Assembly: GCA_964495885.1 (NCBI GenBank)
Contig: CAZBWO010000002.1
Coordinates: 124,001 to 188,000 of the forward strand
DNA from: PALG01 sp964495885
GTDB taxonomy: Bacteria > Bacteroidota > Bacteroidia > Flavobacteriales > Flavobacteriaceae
DNA: 64,000 nt
Direction: 5' to 3'
A program made the position numbers and the translations under genes. Below are positions 6,383 to 14,780 of the stretch, in pieces (within the stretch, counting starts at the first letter, position 1; each line of letters starts with the position of its first letter). Below the pieces are notes generated by a model. That model saw only the letters and a program-made list of their open reading frames with translations, was not told the origin of the DNA and did not search any database.

Positions 6383-9160
6383 TTAGATCTTATCTTTCAA
6401 ATAAGCTCCAGTAAATGAAGCTGAATGTTGGGCTACTTCCGCGGGGGTTCCCTGTATCACCAACTCACCACCTTTTTCACCACCTTCGGGTCCCAAGTCA
6501 ATTATATGATCTGCACATTTAATTAAATCCATGTTGTGTTCTACCACAATCACTGTATGTCCCTTATCTAACAATGCATAAAAAGAAGCGAGCAGTTTAT
6601 TTATATCATGGAAATGGAGCCCCGTGGTAGGCTCGTCAAAAATAAAAAGAGCCTTATCCTTGGTATCGCCTTTTACTAGAAAGGAGGCCAATTTTATACG
6701 TTGCGCTTCTCCTCCAGAAAGGGTAGAGGAGCTTTGTCCCAGTTGTACATACCCTAACCCAACGTCTTGTAAGGGTTGTAATTTGCTCACGATTTTGGTT
6801 TCCTCATGTAGGTTGAAGAATGCTATTGCATCATCTACAGTCATGGATAGAATGTCAAAAATATTCTTCCCTTGAAATTGTACCTCCAATACTTCTTTTT
6901 TGAAACGCTTTCCATTACAGGTTTCACATTCCAAATGAACATCGGCCATGAATTGCATTTCAATAGTTACTTCTCCTTCTCCCTTACAAACCTCACAGCG
7001 TCCACCATCCACATTAAAACTAAAGTGTTTGGCCTGATATCCTCTAATGTCACTTAGTTTTTGAGAAGCATAGAGATTCCTAATATCATCATATGCTTTA
7101 ATATATGTAACGGGATTTGATCTGCTAGATCGACCAATAGGGTTTTGATCTATGAATTCAACACTTTTGATTTGTGAAAAAGGACCCTTGAGTTCAGTGA
7201 ACTGACCAGGTTTTTCACCGTATCCCCCTATTTGTCTTAAAAGTGCAGGGTACAATATTTTTTTTACTAAGGTACTTTTTCCGCTACCAGAAACTCCGGT
7301 AACAGCCGTAAAAAGGCCTAAAGGAAAGTTGACATTAATATTTTTAAGGTTGTTGTGCCTGGCACCTATGATTTCAATGGAATGTTTTGAAGTACGTCTT
7401 TTTTCTGGGACTTCAATTTCGAAGGTTCCGTTTAGGTATTTTGCAGTTAGTGAATTACTATTCAAAAGCGCTTGGTAATCTCCTTCCGCAACAATTTCTC
7501 CACCAAAAGTTCCTGCTTCGGGGCCTATATCAATAATGGCATCTGCAGCTTTCATGATTTCTTCATCATGCTCTACTACAATCACTGTGTTGCCTAGATC
7601 ACGGAGTGATTTCAGGACCTGAATTAGACGTTCATTATCTTTAGGATGCAAACCAATACTAGGCTCATCTAAAATATACATAGATCCCACCAAGCTACTC
7701 CCCAAGGAGGTTGCTAGATTAATTCTTTGCGATTCCCCACCGGAAAGGGTATTGCTTTTTCGGTTTAGGGTGAGGTACTCCAATCCAACATCCATCAGAA
7801 ATTTCAGTCTGTTGTTAATTTCCAGCAATAGCCTTTTGGAAACCTGTTGTTCATATTCATTTAGGTTAATATTTTTAAAGAAATCGGCTACCTTATGCAA
7901 TGGGAGTTCCACTAATTCCGAAAGTGCTTTCCCACCAACTTTTACATAATTAGCTTCTTTCCGAAGTCGTCTACCCTTACAGGTTGTACACTTTGTTTTT
8001 CCGCGGTAACGGGAGAGCAAGACGCGGTTTTGGATCTTATAACTTTTCGACTCCAAAAACGAAAAGAAATCATTGAGTCCTTCAAAATATTTATTTCCGT
8101 CCCAAACCAACTGTTGTTGTTCTTCCGTTAGTTGAAACCAAGGTTTATGAATTGGGAAATCAAATTTATAGGCATTGTTTACTAATGTATCGCGGTAATA
8201 GCTCATACTTTCGCCGCGCCACGGAAAAATGGCATTTTCATAAATGGAAAGTCCGGTATTGGGTATGACCAAGTCTTCATCAATACCTATCACATCTCCG
8301 TAGCCTTCACAAGTTGGGCAGGCTCCGTAGGGATTATTAAAACTGAAAAGATGTACATTGGGTTCCAGGAAAGTCATTCCGTCTGCTTCAAAACGGTTAT
8401 TGAACATTTTAAAAGTACCTTCGGAAAGATCTTCTACAAACAATTCCCCTTTTCCTTCAAAGAATGCCATTTCCACCGCATCTGCAAGTCTATTGTAGAA
8501 ATCTTCATCCTCTTTGGTGATGATACGGTCTACCACAAGTTGTATTTCCTTTGGAAAGGAGTTTCCTTTCAAAGTATCAAGCCGAATCACTTCACCTTCC
8601 ATTTTCACCCTGGCATATCCCTGCTGCGCAAGCGCTTTCAGCTTGTCCTTCATGCTTCTACCTTCCTCAAGGTGAATGGGAGCAAGTAATAACAGTTTTT
8701 TACCTTCCGGAAATTCTTTTAGGAAATCCATGACATCCGAAACAGTATCTTTTTTTACTTCTTCGCCAGAAATGGGGGAATAGGTTTTTCCAATTCGGGT
8801 GTAGAGCAATTTTAAATAATCATAAATTTCCGTAGATGTTCCCACAGTAGATCGCGGATTCGTAGCATTTACTTTTTGTTCAATAGCAATGGCTGGGGCT
8901 ATCCCTTTAATTGCGTCTACCTTTGGTTTATTCAATCTTCCTAAAAATTGGCGCGCGTAAGATGAGAGGCTTTCTACATAACGGCGTTGTCCTTCTGCAT
9001 AAAGTGTATCAAATGCCAGGGTAGATTTCCCGCTTCCTGATAATCCTGTTATGACGACCAATTTATTTCTTGGAATCGCTACACTTACATTTTTTAAGTT
9101 ATGCAGTTTAGCTCCTTGAATAAAGATATTTTTTTTGGTATCAATGCTTGTTTCAGGCAA
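6383..9160 (-). CDS. uvrA: Excinuclease ABC subunit A
   Basis: A 925-residue UvrA, the damage-recognising ATPase of nucleotide excision repair. Two ABC modules are visible: Walker A GLSGSGKST (~39-47) and a second GVSGSGKST (~630), each with an LSGGESQR/LSGGEAQR signature, plus zinc-finger Cys pairs (CPTC...CTTC; CEVC...CETC). The N-terminus IQGAKLHNLKNVSV matches the family start. The only plausible start is TTG 9160-9158 (MPETSIDTKK); there is no in-frame ATG in the N-terminal region. Length is slightly below E. coli (940). It is divergent from the sigma-factor gene and probably monocistronic, ending at the 6216-6256 hairpin. Flavobacteria often carry two uvrA paralogues; which one this is cannot be told here. 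Confidence 0.97.
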   Translation of the reverse strand: MPETSIDTKKNIFIQGAKLHNLKNVSVAIPRNKLVVITGLSGSGKSTLAFDTLYAEGQRRYVESLSSYARQFLGRLNKPKVDAIKGIAPAIAIEQKVNATNPRSTVGTSTEIYDYLKLLYTRIGKTYSPISGEEVKKDTVSDVMDFLKEFPEGKKLLLLAPIHLEEGRSMKDKLKALAQQGYARVKMEGEVIRLDTLKGNSFPKEIQLVVDRIITKEDEDFYNRLADAVEMAFFEGKGELFVEDLSEGTFKMFNNRFEADGMTFLEPNVHLFSFNNPYGACPTCEGYGDVIGIDEDLVIPNTGLSIYENAIFPWRGESMSYYRDTLVNNAYKFDFPIHKPWFQLTEEQQQLVWDGNKYFEGLNDFFSFLESKSYKIQNRVLLSRYRGKTKCTTCKGRRLRKEANYVKVGGKALSELVELPLHKVADFFKNINLNEYEQQVSKRLLLEINNRLKFLMDVGLEYLTLNRKSNTLSGGESQRINLATSLGSSLVGSMYILDEPSIGLHPKDNERLIQVLKSLRDLGNTVIVVEHDEEIMKAADAIIDIGPEAGTFGGEIVAEGDYQALLNSNSLTAKYLNGTFEIEVPEKRRTSKHSIEIIGARHNNLKNINVNFPLGLFTAVTGVSGSGKSTLVKKILYPALLRQIGGYGEKPGQFTELKGPFSQIKSVEFIDQNPIGRSSRSNPVTYIKAYDDIRNLYASQKLSDIRGYQAKHFSFNVDGGRCEVCKGEGEVTIEMQFMADVHLECETCNGKRFKKEVLEVQFQGKNIFDILSMTVDDAIAFFNLHEETKIVSKLQPLQDVGLGYVQLGQSSSTLSGGEAQRIKLASFLVKGDTKDKALFIFDEPTTGLHFHDINKLLASFYALLDKGHTVIVVEHNMDLIKCADHIIDLGPEGGEKGGELVIQGTPAEVAQHSASFTGAYLKDKI

Positions 9161-9410
9161 AATGACTCTTTTTTATGTAGAAAAATGCAATTTTTTGAAT
9201 AGGCAAAGATAGTACATCAAAAGGAAGATAAGAGGGGAGGGACGGTTATATTTTTTCAGAAAAAGCGTACATTTTTTTGCAAATCAGAATTTTTTGTTGT
9301 TATATTTACGCACAGTAACACAAAAAACGTTGCCTATAGCATATTACTACTTTTAAATAAACATCACTAAACAACCAGAAACCAAAACCAGTTGTTTATT
9401 TATTAAAAGT
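9161..9410. other. 250-base divergent intergenic region, uvrA / sigma factor
   Basis: AT-rich region containing the promoters of both genes. On the + strand TATATTTA at 9301-9308 is one base off the -7 consensus and would give a leader of ~95 bases for the sigma-factor gene. Near the gene, TAAACAAC (9368-9375) and GTTGTTTA (9391-9398) form a perfect 8-bp inverted repeat around an A/C-rich loop. No ORF seen. Confidence 0.5.
9368..9398 (+). promoter_or_regulatory. Leader stem-loop before sigma-factor gene
   Basis: Perfect 8-bp stem TAAACAAC/GTTGTTTA with a 15-base loop consisting almost only of A and C, ending 12 bases before ATG 9411. It could regulate translation of the sigma factor or bind a protein. 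No known family recognised. Confidence 0.4.
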
Positions 9411-10001
9411 ATGGATATGAAAGATAGCACTAGCTGTGATGCGCTCTTAGTGAGCCAATACATGAACGGTAACGAAGCTGCACTGTGTGAACTCATCACA
9501 AGACACAAAGAAAGAATTTTCCGATTTATTTATTCCAAAGTATACGATAAAGACGTTGCTGAGGATATTTTCCAAGACACATTTATAAAAGTTATTAGAA
9601 CACTTAAACGCGGCGCCTATAATGAAGAGGGCAAGTTTTTGCCATGGGTTATGCGGATAGCCCATAACCTAGTAATTGACCATTTTAGGAAGAATAACAG
9701 GATGCCTAAATTTGAAAACAAGGACGATTTCAATATATTTTCTGTATTGAGTGACGGAAGTTTAAATGCAGAACGTTCTTTGATTAAGGATCAAGTAGAA
9801 AGTGATATAAGAAGGTTGATTGAAGAACTTCCAGAAGATCAAAAAAACGTTTTGGTGATGCGGATGTATAAAGAGATGAGCTTTAAGGAAATAAGTGAAC
9901 AAACTGGTGTGAGTATTAATACTGCTCTTGGCCGAATGCGATATGCCCTCATTAATTTGAGAAAGGTTATTGAGAAACACAATATAATTTTAACCAATTA
10001 A
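9411..10001 (+). CDS. RNA polymerase sigma factor, sigma-70 family (ECF-like)
   Basis: A 196-residue two-domain sigma factor. Region 2 spans ~residues 25-95 (ERIFRFIYSKVYDKDVAEDIFQDTFIKV, then the -10 recognition helix FLPWVMRIAHNLVIDHFRKN). Region 4 spans ~135-190 (LPEDQKNVLVMRMYKEMSFKEIS, then helix-turn-helix GVSINTALGRMRYAL). There is no region 1.1 or 3, so it is of the ECF type. No classical anti-sigma gene with a membrane helix follows; instead a 50-residue ORF lies 58 bases downstream. In flavobacteria a very similar sigma factor sits beside uvrA/nth, so this looks like a core regulator (from memory). Target genes are unknown. Confidence 0.9.
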   Translation: MDMKDSTSCDALLVSQYMNGNEAALCELITRHKERIFRFIYSKVYDKDVAEDIFQDTFIKVIRTLKRGAYNEEGKFLPWVMRIAHNLVIDHFRKNNRMPKFENKDDFNIFSVLSDGSLNAERSLIKDQVESDIRRLIEELPEDQKNVLVMRMYKEMSFKEISEQTGVSINTALGRMRYALINLRKVIEKHNIILTN

Positions 10002-10059
10002 CACAATAAACTGAAAAAGCGCTCGTTATAAAGGAACATTAACCTAAAAGCGACGCTCT

Positions 10060-10212
10060 ATGGCAAAATTGTACTCTGAACCTTCACGTGCGGAACGCGT
10101 GAATAAAAACTTAGTTCCGAAAGATGAAACCATACAGTTTCTTCTGGATTATTCGAAGGCTTTAAGTGTTATAGATTATAATAAATTGAAGTTTGAAGCA
10201 CTTCTAAACTAA
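10060..10212 (+). CDS. 50-residue conserved-looking small protein downstream of sigma factor
   Basis: ATG 10060 to TAA 10212 encodes MAKLYSEPSRAERVNKNLVP followed by a helical second half (DETIQFLLDYSKALSVIDYNK...). It begins 58 bases after the sigma-factor stop and ends 8 bases before a strong terminator, which fits a two-gene transcript. Codon use resembles that of its neighbours. It is soluble and charged, with no signal peptide. It could modulate the sigma factor, but this is inference from position only. It falls below common ORF length cut-offs. Confidence 0.75.
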   Translation: MAKLYSEPSRAERVNKNLVPKDETIQFLLDYSKALSVIDYNKLKFEALLN

Positions 10213-10217
10213 ACTTT

Positions 10218-10256
10218 GGAAAAACCCCGGGTCTCGATTGTTCCCGGGGTTTTTTG
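10218..10256 (+). terminator. Rho-independent terminator after sigma-factor operon
   Basis: AAAAACCCCGGG (10220-10231), an 11-base loop, then CCCGGGGTTTTTT (10243-10255). Very strong stem with a T-run. Confidence 0.92.
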
Positions 10257-10285
10257 TGGTTATTCTATTCATATTCCCTTTTTTA

Positions 10286-10771
10286 ATGAAGCAGCTTTTT
10301 TTAACAACATTGATTTTTTCTTGTCTCTTTACAATACATGCTCAAAAAATTGAAAAACCCAATAGTCCATTTGTTCGTGTATATAATATTGATGGAAAAA
10401 AAATTGGAAAAGGACGTATTTTAAAAATCACTACCAATGAATTGGAATTATGGAAGAACGGAAGTAGTGATATCTATAAAATAGAACAAATAGGTTATCT
10501 AAGAACAAAGCGTTCTTCTGGTCATAATGTTTTATTGGGCATTGGTACTGGTGTCATTCTATTTGGCTCAATGGGTGCAATTGCAGGCTCTGAGGGGGAT
10601 AGTTTTTTCTTTGCTTCAGGTGCAGAATATGGAGCGTCATTTGGTGCTGTACTTGGGAGTTTTCTTGGAGCTATCGTAGGGGTCGTTACAACAATATTTA
10701 AGAATTCAGAAAGAATACAGATAGATGGAGATGTAAAAAAATGGGAAGTGTTTATGAGTACTTGGCGATAA
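10286..10771 (+). CDS. Exported protein with glycine-rich hydrophobic segment
   Basis: 161 residues from ATG 10286; an upstream start at 10238 is rejected because it lies inside the terminator hairpin. Signal peptide MKQLFLTTLIFSCLFTIHAQ. Residues ~25-75 look like a small beta domain (VRVYNIDGKKIGKGRILKIT). Residues ~88-140 are Gly/Ala-rich and hydrophobic, resembling glycine-zipper membrane segments. Family not recognised. It is convergent with nth, 11 bases apart. Confidence 0.7.
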   Translation: MKQLFLTTLIFSCLFTIHAQKIEKPNSPFVRVYNIDGKKIGKGRILKITTNELELWKNGSSDIYKIEQIGYLRTKRSSGHNVLLGIGTGVILFGSMGAIAGSEGDSFFFASGAEYGASFGAVLGSFLGAIVGVVTTIFKNSERIQIDGDVKKWEVFMSTWR

Positions 10772-10782
10772 TAGGATACTAC

Positions 10783-11439
10783 TTACCTTCTTTTTTTATA
10801 ATACTCTTGAAGCACACTTTTGCGTCCAATGGTTTTAGTAATCACATCTTTCTCAAGATCCCAACCCCTGGCCGGACAGTATTGCCTTCCGTAGTAGATA
10901 ATCTGCAAATGGAGTCGGTTCCAGGTATCCATTGGGAATAAACGTTTCGCATCTTTTTCGGTTTGCACTACATTTTTTCCAGAACTCAGGCCCCAGCGGT
11001 ACATGAGTCTGTGGATATGAGTATCTACAGGGAAAGCAGGTACATGAAAGGCTTGGGACATGACCACGCTAGCAGTTTTGTGACCAACGGCTGGGAGTGC
11101 TTCCAATGCTTCGAAATCTGCAGGAACCCGTCCGTTATATTTTTCAATTAAAATTTCTGAGAGACCGTGGATGCCTTTCGATTTCATTGGAGAAAGACCA
11201 ACTGGTTTAATAATTTCCCTAATCTCTTCTACGGAAAGCTTTACCATGTCATATGGATTATCTGCAACTTCGAAAAGTAGTGGGGTAATTTGATTTACGC
11301 GTGCATCTGTACTCTGTGCGGAAAGTAAGACGGCAATCAATAATGTGTAAGGGTCTTTATGGTCAAGCGGGATTGGGACTTCGGGATATAGCCTATTTAA
11401 CGTTTCAATAACAAAATTTACCTTTTCCTGCTTCGTCAT
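10783..11439 (-). CDS. nth: Endonuclease III-like DNA glycosylase lacking the iron-sulfur motif
   Basis: 218 residues from ATG 11439 (MTKQEKVNFVIETLNRLYPE aligns with the family start; an upstream extension to 11517 would run into the bcp start region). The helix-hairpin-helix LPAVGHKTA (~115-123) includes catalytic Lys121, and FPVDTHIHR contains catalytic Asp139. It should excise oxidised pyrimidines with AP-lyase activity. The usual C-terminal C-X6-C-X2-C-X5-C cluster is absent: only Cys188 remains in YYGRQYCPARGWDLEKD. It is divergent from bcp with a 72-base shared upstream region. Confidence 0.93.
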   Translation of the reverse strand: MTKQEKVNFVIETLNRLYPEVPIPLDHKDPYTLLIAVLLSAQSTDARVNQITPLLFEVADNPYDMVKLSVEEIREIIKPVGLSPMKSKGIHGLSEILIEKYNGRVPADFEALEALPAVGHKTASVVMSQAFHVPAFPVDTHIHRLMYRWGLSSGKNVVQTEKDAKRLFPMDTWNRLHLQIIYYGRQYCPARGWDLEKDVITKTIGRKSVLQEYYKKRR

Positions 11440-11477
11440 ATTGTGTAACTTTACATTAAAATTATTAAACAAATAAT

Positions 11478-11493
11478 AAGAGGTTTTCCTCTT
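11478..11493. promoter_or_regulatory. Inverted repeat AAGAGG-TTTT-CCTCTT in nth/bcp intergenic region
   Basis: A perfect 6-bp inverted repeat with a 4-base centre, 19 bases before the bcp ATG and 39 bases before the nth ATG on the other strand. It could be an operator for the peroxiredoxin or a leader hairpin. No matching regulator is identified. Confidence 0.4.
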
Positions 11494-11511
11494 CACAAAA
11501 ATAATGAAACC

Positions 11512-11970
11512 ATGCAAACCTTAAAAGTGGGGGAGAAAGCCCCAGATTTTAATTCGAAAGATCAAGACGGTAACCCAGTTAGCCTTTCAGATTACAAAGG
11601 AAAAAAATTAATCGTTTTCTTTTATCCGAAAGCGAATACCCCTGGATGCACAGCAGAGGCTTGTAACTTAAGTGATCACCATGCTGCATTACAAAAGGAA
11701 GGGTACGAAATTTTGGGAGTAAGTGCCGATAGTGAAAAAAAACAGCAGAACTTCAAGAATAAATTTAATTTTCCATATCCCTTACTAGCAGATGAAGATA
11801 AATCGGTCATTGAAGCTTTTGGAGTTTGGGGACCTAAAAAATTCATGGGAAGGGAATTTGATGGCATCCACCGTACAACGTTCATTATCAATGAAAAGGG
11901 GATAATTGAAAGAGTCATTGATAAAGTTAAAACAAAAGACCACGCAGCTCAAATACTGGAGAATAGTTAA
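11512..11970 (+). CDS. bcp: Thioredoxin-dependent peroxiredoxin (BCP/PrxQ)
   Basis: A 152-residue PrxQ-type peroxiredoxin that reduces hydroperoxides using thioredoxin. The active-site motif is FFYPKANTPGCTAEAC, with peroxidatic Cys46 and resolving Cys51 four residues later, as in E. coli Bcp. The protein starts MQTLKVGEKAPDF, as is normal. Its stop overlaps the stop of the following convergent gene by 4 bases. It is divergent from nth, so a DNA-repair and a peroxide-defence gene share one upstream region. Confidence 0.95.
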   Translation: MQTLKVGEKAPDFNSKDQDGNPVSLSDYKGKKLIVFFYPKANTPGCTAEACNLSDHHAALQKEGYEILGVSADSEKKQQNFKNKFNFPYPLLADEDKSVIEAFGVWGPKKFMGREFDGIHRTTFIINEKGIIERVIDKVKTKDHAAQILENS

Positions 11971-13418
11971 TTGACAGGGTGGGAGGATTTTTTGTAACCG
12001 AACAATTCTTTTTCTTGAATAAGCTTTGAAACCCCTTCGGGTAGCATATCCTGCCATCCATCTTCTCCTTTTTCTATTTTTATTAGAATTTCCCTTGAAA
12101 ATACATCCAAAATATCTGGGTTGTAATCTTCAATATCAATAAGTTTCCCGTTGTATTTAAAAAACTTATACAATTCCTTCATCCGTGGATGTACCTTAAG
12201 GTTGTCACTATTAATGATTTGCCCAGTTTTTTTGTCCTTCATGGGGTATAGGTATACCTTAAGGTCTTTAAAGAAGAGCTTTCCGAAGGCCTCCAGAATC
12301 CCACCACTGAGGTGACGGTAATACTTTTCATCAAAAATATCAACCAGATTATTTATTCCCATAGTCAATCCTAATCGATTACGGGTATAGTTGGAAAAAT
12401 ATTCCACCAATTTGTAGTATTCCTGAAAATTGGAAATCATTACATTTTGTCCCAAAGAGCAGAGCAAGCGTGCACGATCCATAAAATCCTGCTCGTCTAT
12501 TTCACCCTCGGCTCTAAGATTGGATAAGGTAATTTCAAAGATCACGATGGTTTTATCCTTTTCAACCTTATTTTCTTGGGTAAACATCTCATAGGATTTA
12601 TGAAACATGTCCATGTTTACCTTTGTTACGGGACGGAAACTTCCACGTAAAGCAAGGATGTTTTTTTTGTAAAAAATTCTTGCGGGAAGAATATTATTAC
12701 CATCTGGGCCAAAGACCACTGCTTCGGTCATTCCATTTTTAATGAGTTGTAAACTCATTAATCTATTGTCTACTTTTTCAAACTTAGGCCCAGAAAAATT
12801 GATGGTATCAATTTCAATTTTGTCCTTATCGATGTGGTCATATAGGTACCGAAGCAACTTCTTAGGTTGATCGTGCTTATAATAAGCACCGTAAATAAGG
12901 TTTACACCTAGAATGCCCAACGTTTGCTGTTGCAATACCGCTTCGTTTTCCTTAAACCGGATATGGAGGATAATTTCACTGTACTCCTCTTTGGGATCTG
13001 TTTGAAATCGAATTCCTACCCAGCCATGTCCAAGGTATTTTTTAGCAAAATCTATAGTTGCTACAGTGTTAGCGTAGGAAAAGAACATTTTATTGGGATG
13101 TTTTTCCCTAACAATTCGTTCTTCAATGAGTTTTATTTCATGATGAAGCATCCTTATTAGGCGTGCTTCTGTGACATATCTACCATCTTCCTCTACACCA
13201 TAGATTGCATCGCTAAAATCTTTGTCATACGCACTCATCGTTTTGGCAATGGTGCCAGAGGCACCTCCAGCCCTAAAGAAATTCCGAACAGTTTCCTGTC
13301 CGGCACCAATTTCGGCAAACGTACCGTAAATGTTTTCATTTAGATTAATTCGAAGGGCCTTGTCTTTAATGGAGGGAATTGTTTCAAACTTCTTGTCCCC
13401 TGGAATGATTTCTGGCAT
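11967..13418 (-). CDS. Conserved Bacteroidota protein of unknown function (483 residues)
   Basis: Starts MPEIIPGDKKFETIPSIKDK and contains a very distinctive N-terminal segment (INLNENIYGTFAEIGAGQE, FRAGGASGTIAKTMSAYDKD) that I recall as nearly invariant across Bacteroidota. There is no signal peptide, membrane segment or beta-barrel, so it is a large cytosolic protein. Homologues are often labelled TonB-dependent receptor or nicotinate-nucleotide adenylyltransferase in databases (from memory); nothing in this sequence supports either label. Residues ~100-300 look mixed alpha/beta. It is preceded by a good promoter at 13445-13473. Function unknown. Confidence 0.85.
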   Translation of the reverse strand: MPEIIPGDKKFETIPSIKDKALRINLNENIYGTFAEIGAGQETVRNFFRAGGASGTIAKTMSAYDKDFSDAIYGVEEDGRYVTEARLIRMLHHEIKLIEERIVREKHPNKMFFSYANTVATIDFAKKYLGHGWVGIRFQTDPKEEYSEIILHIRFKENEAVLQQQTLGILGVNLIYGAYYKHDQPKKLLRYLYDHIDKDKIEIDTINFSGPKFEKVDNRLMSLQLIKNGMTEAVVFGPDGNNILPARIFYKKNILALRGSFRPVTKVNMDMFHKSYEMFTQENKVEKDKTIVIFEITLSNLRAEGEIDEQDFMDRARLLCSLGQNVMISNFQEYYKLVEYFSNYTRNRLGLTMGINNLVDIFDEKYYRHLSGGILEAFGKLFFKDLKVYLYPMKDKKTGQIINSDNLKVHPRMKELYKFFKYNGKLIDIEDYNPDILDVFSREILIKIEKGEDGWQDMLPEGVSKLIQEKELFGYKKSSHPVN

Positions 13419-13444
13419 AGCATTAGGTTATGGTGCTCCTATTA

Positions 13445-13473
13445 CAAAGGTAGCAAATACCATAGGCTAACAA
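13445..13473 (-). promoter_or_regulatory. Promoter of the 483-residue protein gene
   Basis: On the minus strand, TACCTTTG (13452-13445) is an exact -7 element, preceded after 18 bases by TTG at the end of a T-run (TTTTTTTTG). It lies 27 bases upstream of ATG 13418. Confidence 0.6.
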
Positions 13474-13498
13474 AAAAAATACTGTTATTTTTGTGTGA

Positions 13499-14275
13499 AT
13501 GAAATCTACGCTTACCGTTACTTTTTTGGGAACTGGAACTTCACAAGGTATTCCTGTGATAGGAAGTAATCATCCTGTGTGTCTTAGTGCAGATCTTAAG
13601 GATAAGCGCCTCAGGGTTTCGGTGCTTTTGGAGTGGGAGCAATTTAGTTATGTAATTGATTGTGGCCCAGATTTTCGCCAACAGATGCTTAGGGCAGGGG
13701 TACAGCACTTAGACGGGGTTTTATTGACCCACGAACATAATGATCATGTGGCAGGTTTGGATGATATCCGTCCGTTCTATTTCCGTCAAGGGGACATTTC
13801 TTTTTATGCTGAAAAAAGGGTTTTTCAGGCACTTAGACAACGTTTCCCGTATGTTTTTGAAATTGAAAATAAGTATCCAGGAGCCCCAACACTTCAGGAA
13901 ATAACAATAGAGAAAAACACCTCTTTTGAAATTTCAGGAAAAACAGTCACACCCGTACAAGCTTTGCATGCGCAGCTTCCGGTACTCGGATTTAGAATTG
14001 ATGACTTTGCCTACATGACAGATGTGAAAACAATTGAACCTTCCGAAAAGGAAAAATTGAAAAACTTAAAAGTTTTGGTCATCAATGCCCTACGTATCAA
14101 ACCCCATGAATCCCATCTCAATTTGGAAGAAGCACTCGCTTTAGTAGAAGAGCTTCAGCCAGAACAAACTTATTTTACCCATATAAGCCATTTATTAGGC
14201 TTTCATGAGGAAGTGGAAGCAACATTGCCGCCTCATATACGTTTGGGTTATGACATGCTTAAATTAGAACTCTAA
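13499..14275 (+). CDS. Metallo-beta-lactamase-fold hydrolase (PhnP/RNase Z-like)
   Basis: A 258-residue MBL-fold protein. N-terminal GTGTSQGIPVIGSNHPVC is typical of the PhnP/Lipoate-like subfamily. Metal ligands are seen in THEHNDH (His78, His80, Asp82, His83) and in later His residues (ALHAQLP, THISHLLGFH). It is probably a phosphodiesterase; substrate unknown. A TATTTTTG -7-like element ends 5 bases before the ATG, so the mRNA may be leaderless. The next gene starts 10 bases downstream. Confidence 0.85.
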   Translation: MKSTLTVTFLGTGTSQGIPVIGSNHPVCLSADLKDKRLRVSVLLEWEQFSYVIDCGPDFRQQMLRAGVQHLDGVLLTHEHNDHVAGLDDIRPFYFRQGDISFYAEKRVFQALRQRFPYVFEIENKYPGAPTLQEITIEKNTSFEISGKTVTPVQALHAQLPVLGFRIDDFAYMTDVKTIEPSEKEKLKNLKVLVINALRIKPHESHLNLEEALALVEELQPEQTYFTHISHLLGFHEEVEATLPPHIRLGYDMLKLEL

Positions 14276-14285
14276 AAGCACCTAT

Positions 14286-14780
14286 ATGAAGTCTAAAATT
14301 TTTATGTACCTGTTCTTTTTTGCCGTATTGCTGATTTTGTTTCAGTATATGAACCAAAAATCCATTTTCGAAGCACAGGAAAAAAAGATAACTACACTTA
14401 CAGAGAAAAAGACCGCATTTCAGGATTCTATTGTTGCGTTGAAAGATCGTGTGGCAGATTTAAATTACTTCACATTATTGGGTAATGATAATGCCATGGA
14501 ATACCTTGAAAACCTTGGTATGGAGGCCCATGAAGTACAATCTACCGTTTCGGAAATGATTTACGAAATGAATTTACAGAAAGGAGGAAACCCGCTCATC
14601 CCGGTGGAGGGAATGGCAGGACAAATGCGCATTAATAAATTGAAATTCCTAAACCATCGATGGGTGCTAGCCGATTTCAGTGATGGAAAATACTGGGGGG
14701 AAATGATTATTGAATATTTTTATTCGCAAGATGGGGAATGGGAACTTACCCCTGTAGCTTCGGTATTGTACCCTTTTTAG
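14286..14780 (+). CDS. Membrane-anchored coiled-coil protein, function unknown
   Basis: 164 residues: an N-terminal membrane helix (IFMYLFFFAVLLILFQYM), a coiled coil (~25-60, AQEKKITTLTEKKTAFQDSI), then a compact C-terminal domain with a conserved-looking RINKLKFLNHRWVLADFSDG segment. The C-terminal part probably lies in the periplasm. Some flavobacterial homologues carry the label hydrolase (from memory), but no catalytic motif is visible. It is cotranscribed with the MBL-fold gene and overlaps the convergent esterase stop by 4 bases. Confidence 0.7.
   Translation: MKSKIFMYLFFFAVLLILFQYMNQKSIFEAQEKKITTLTEKKTAFQDSIVALKDRVADLNYFTLLGNDNAMEYLENLGMEAHEVQSTVSEMIYEMNLQKGGNPLIPVEGMAGQMRINKLKFLNHRWVLADFSDGKYWGEMIIEYFYSQDGEWELTPVASVLYPF

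Noticed and set aside
10238..10285. Extended start of the exported Gly-rich protein
   Set aside because: The extra residues begin inside the terminator stem and the true signal peptide starts at ATG 10286.
13482..13500. TATTTTTG before the MBL gene as a normal -7 element
   Set aside because: It is too close to the ATG for a standard leader; kept only as a possible leaderless start in the gene entry, not as a separate promoter.
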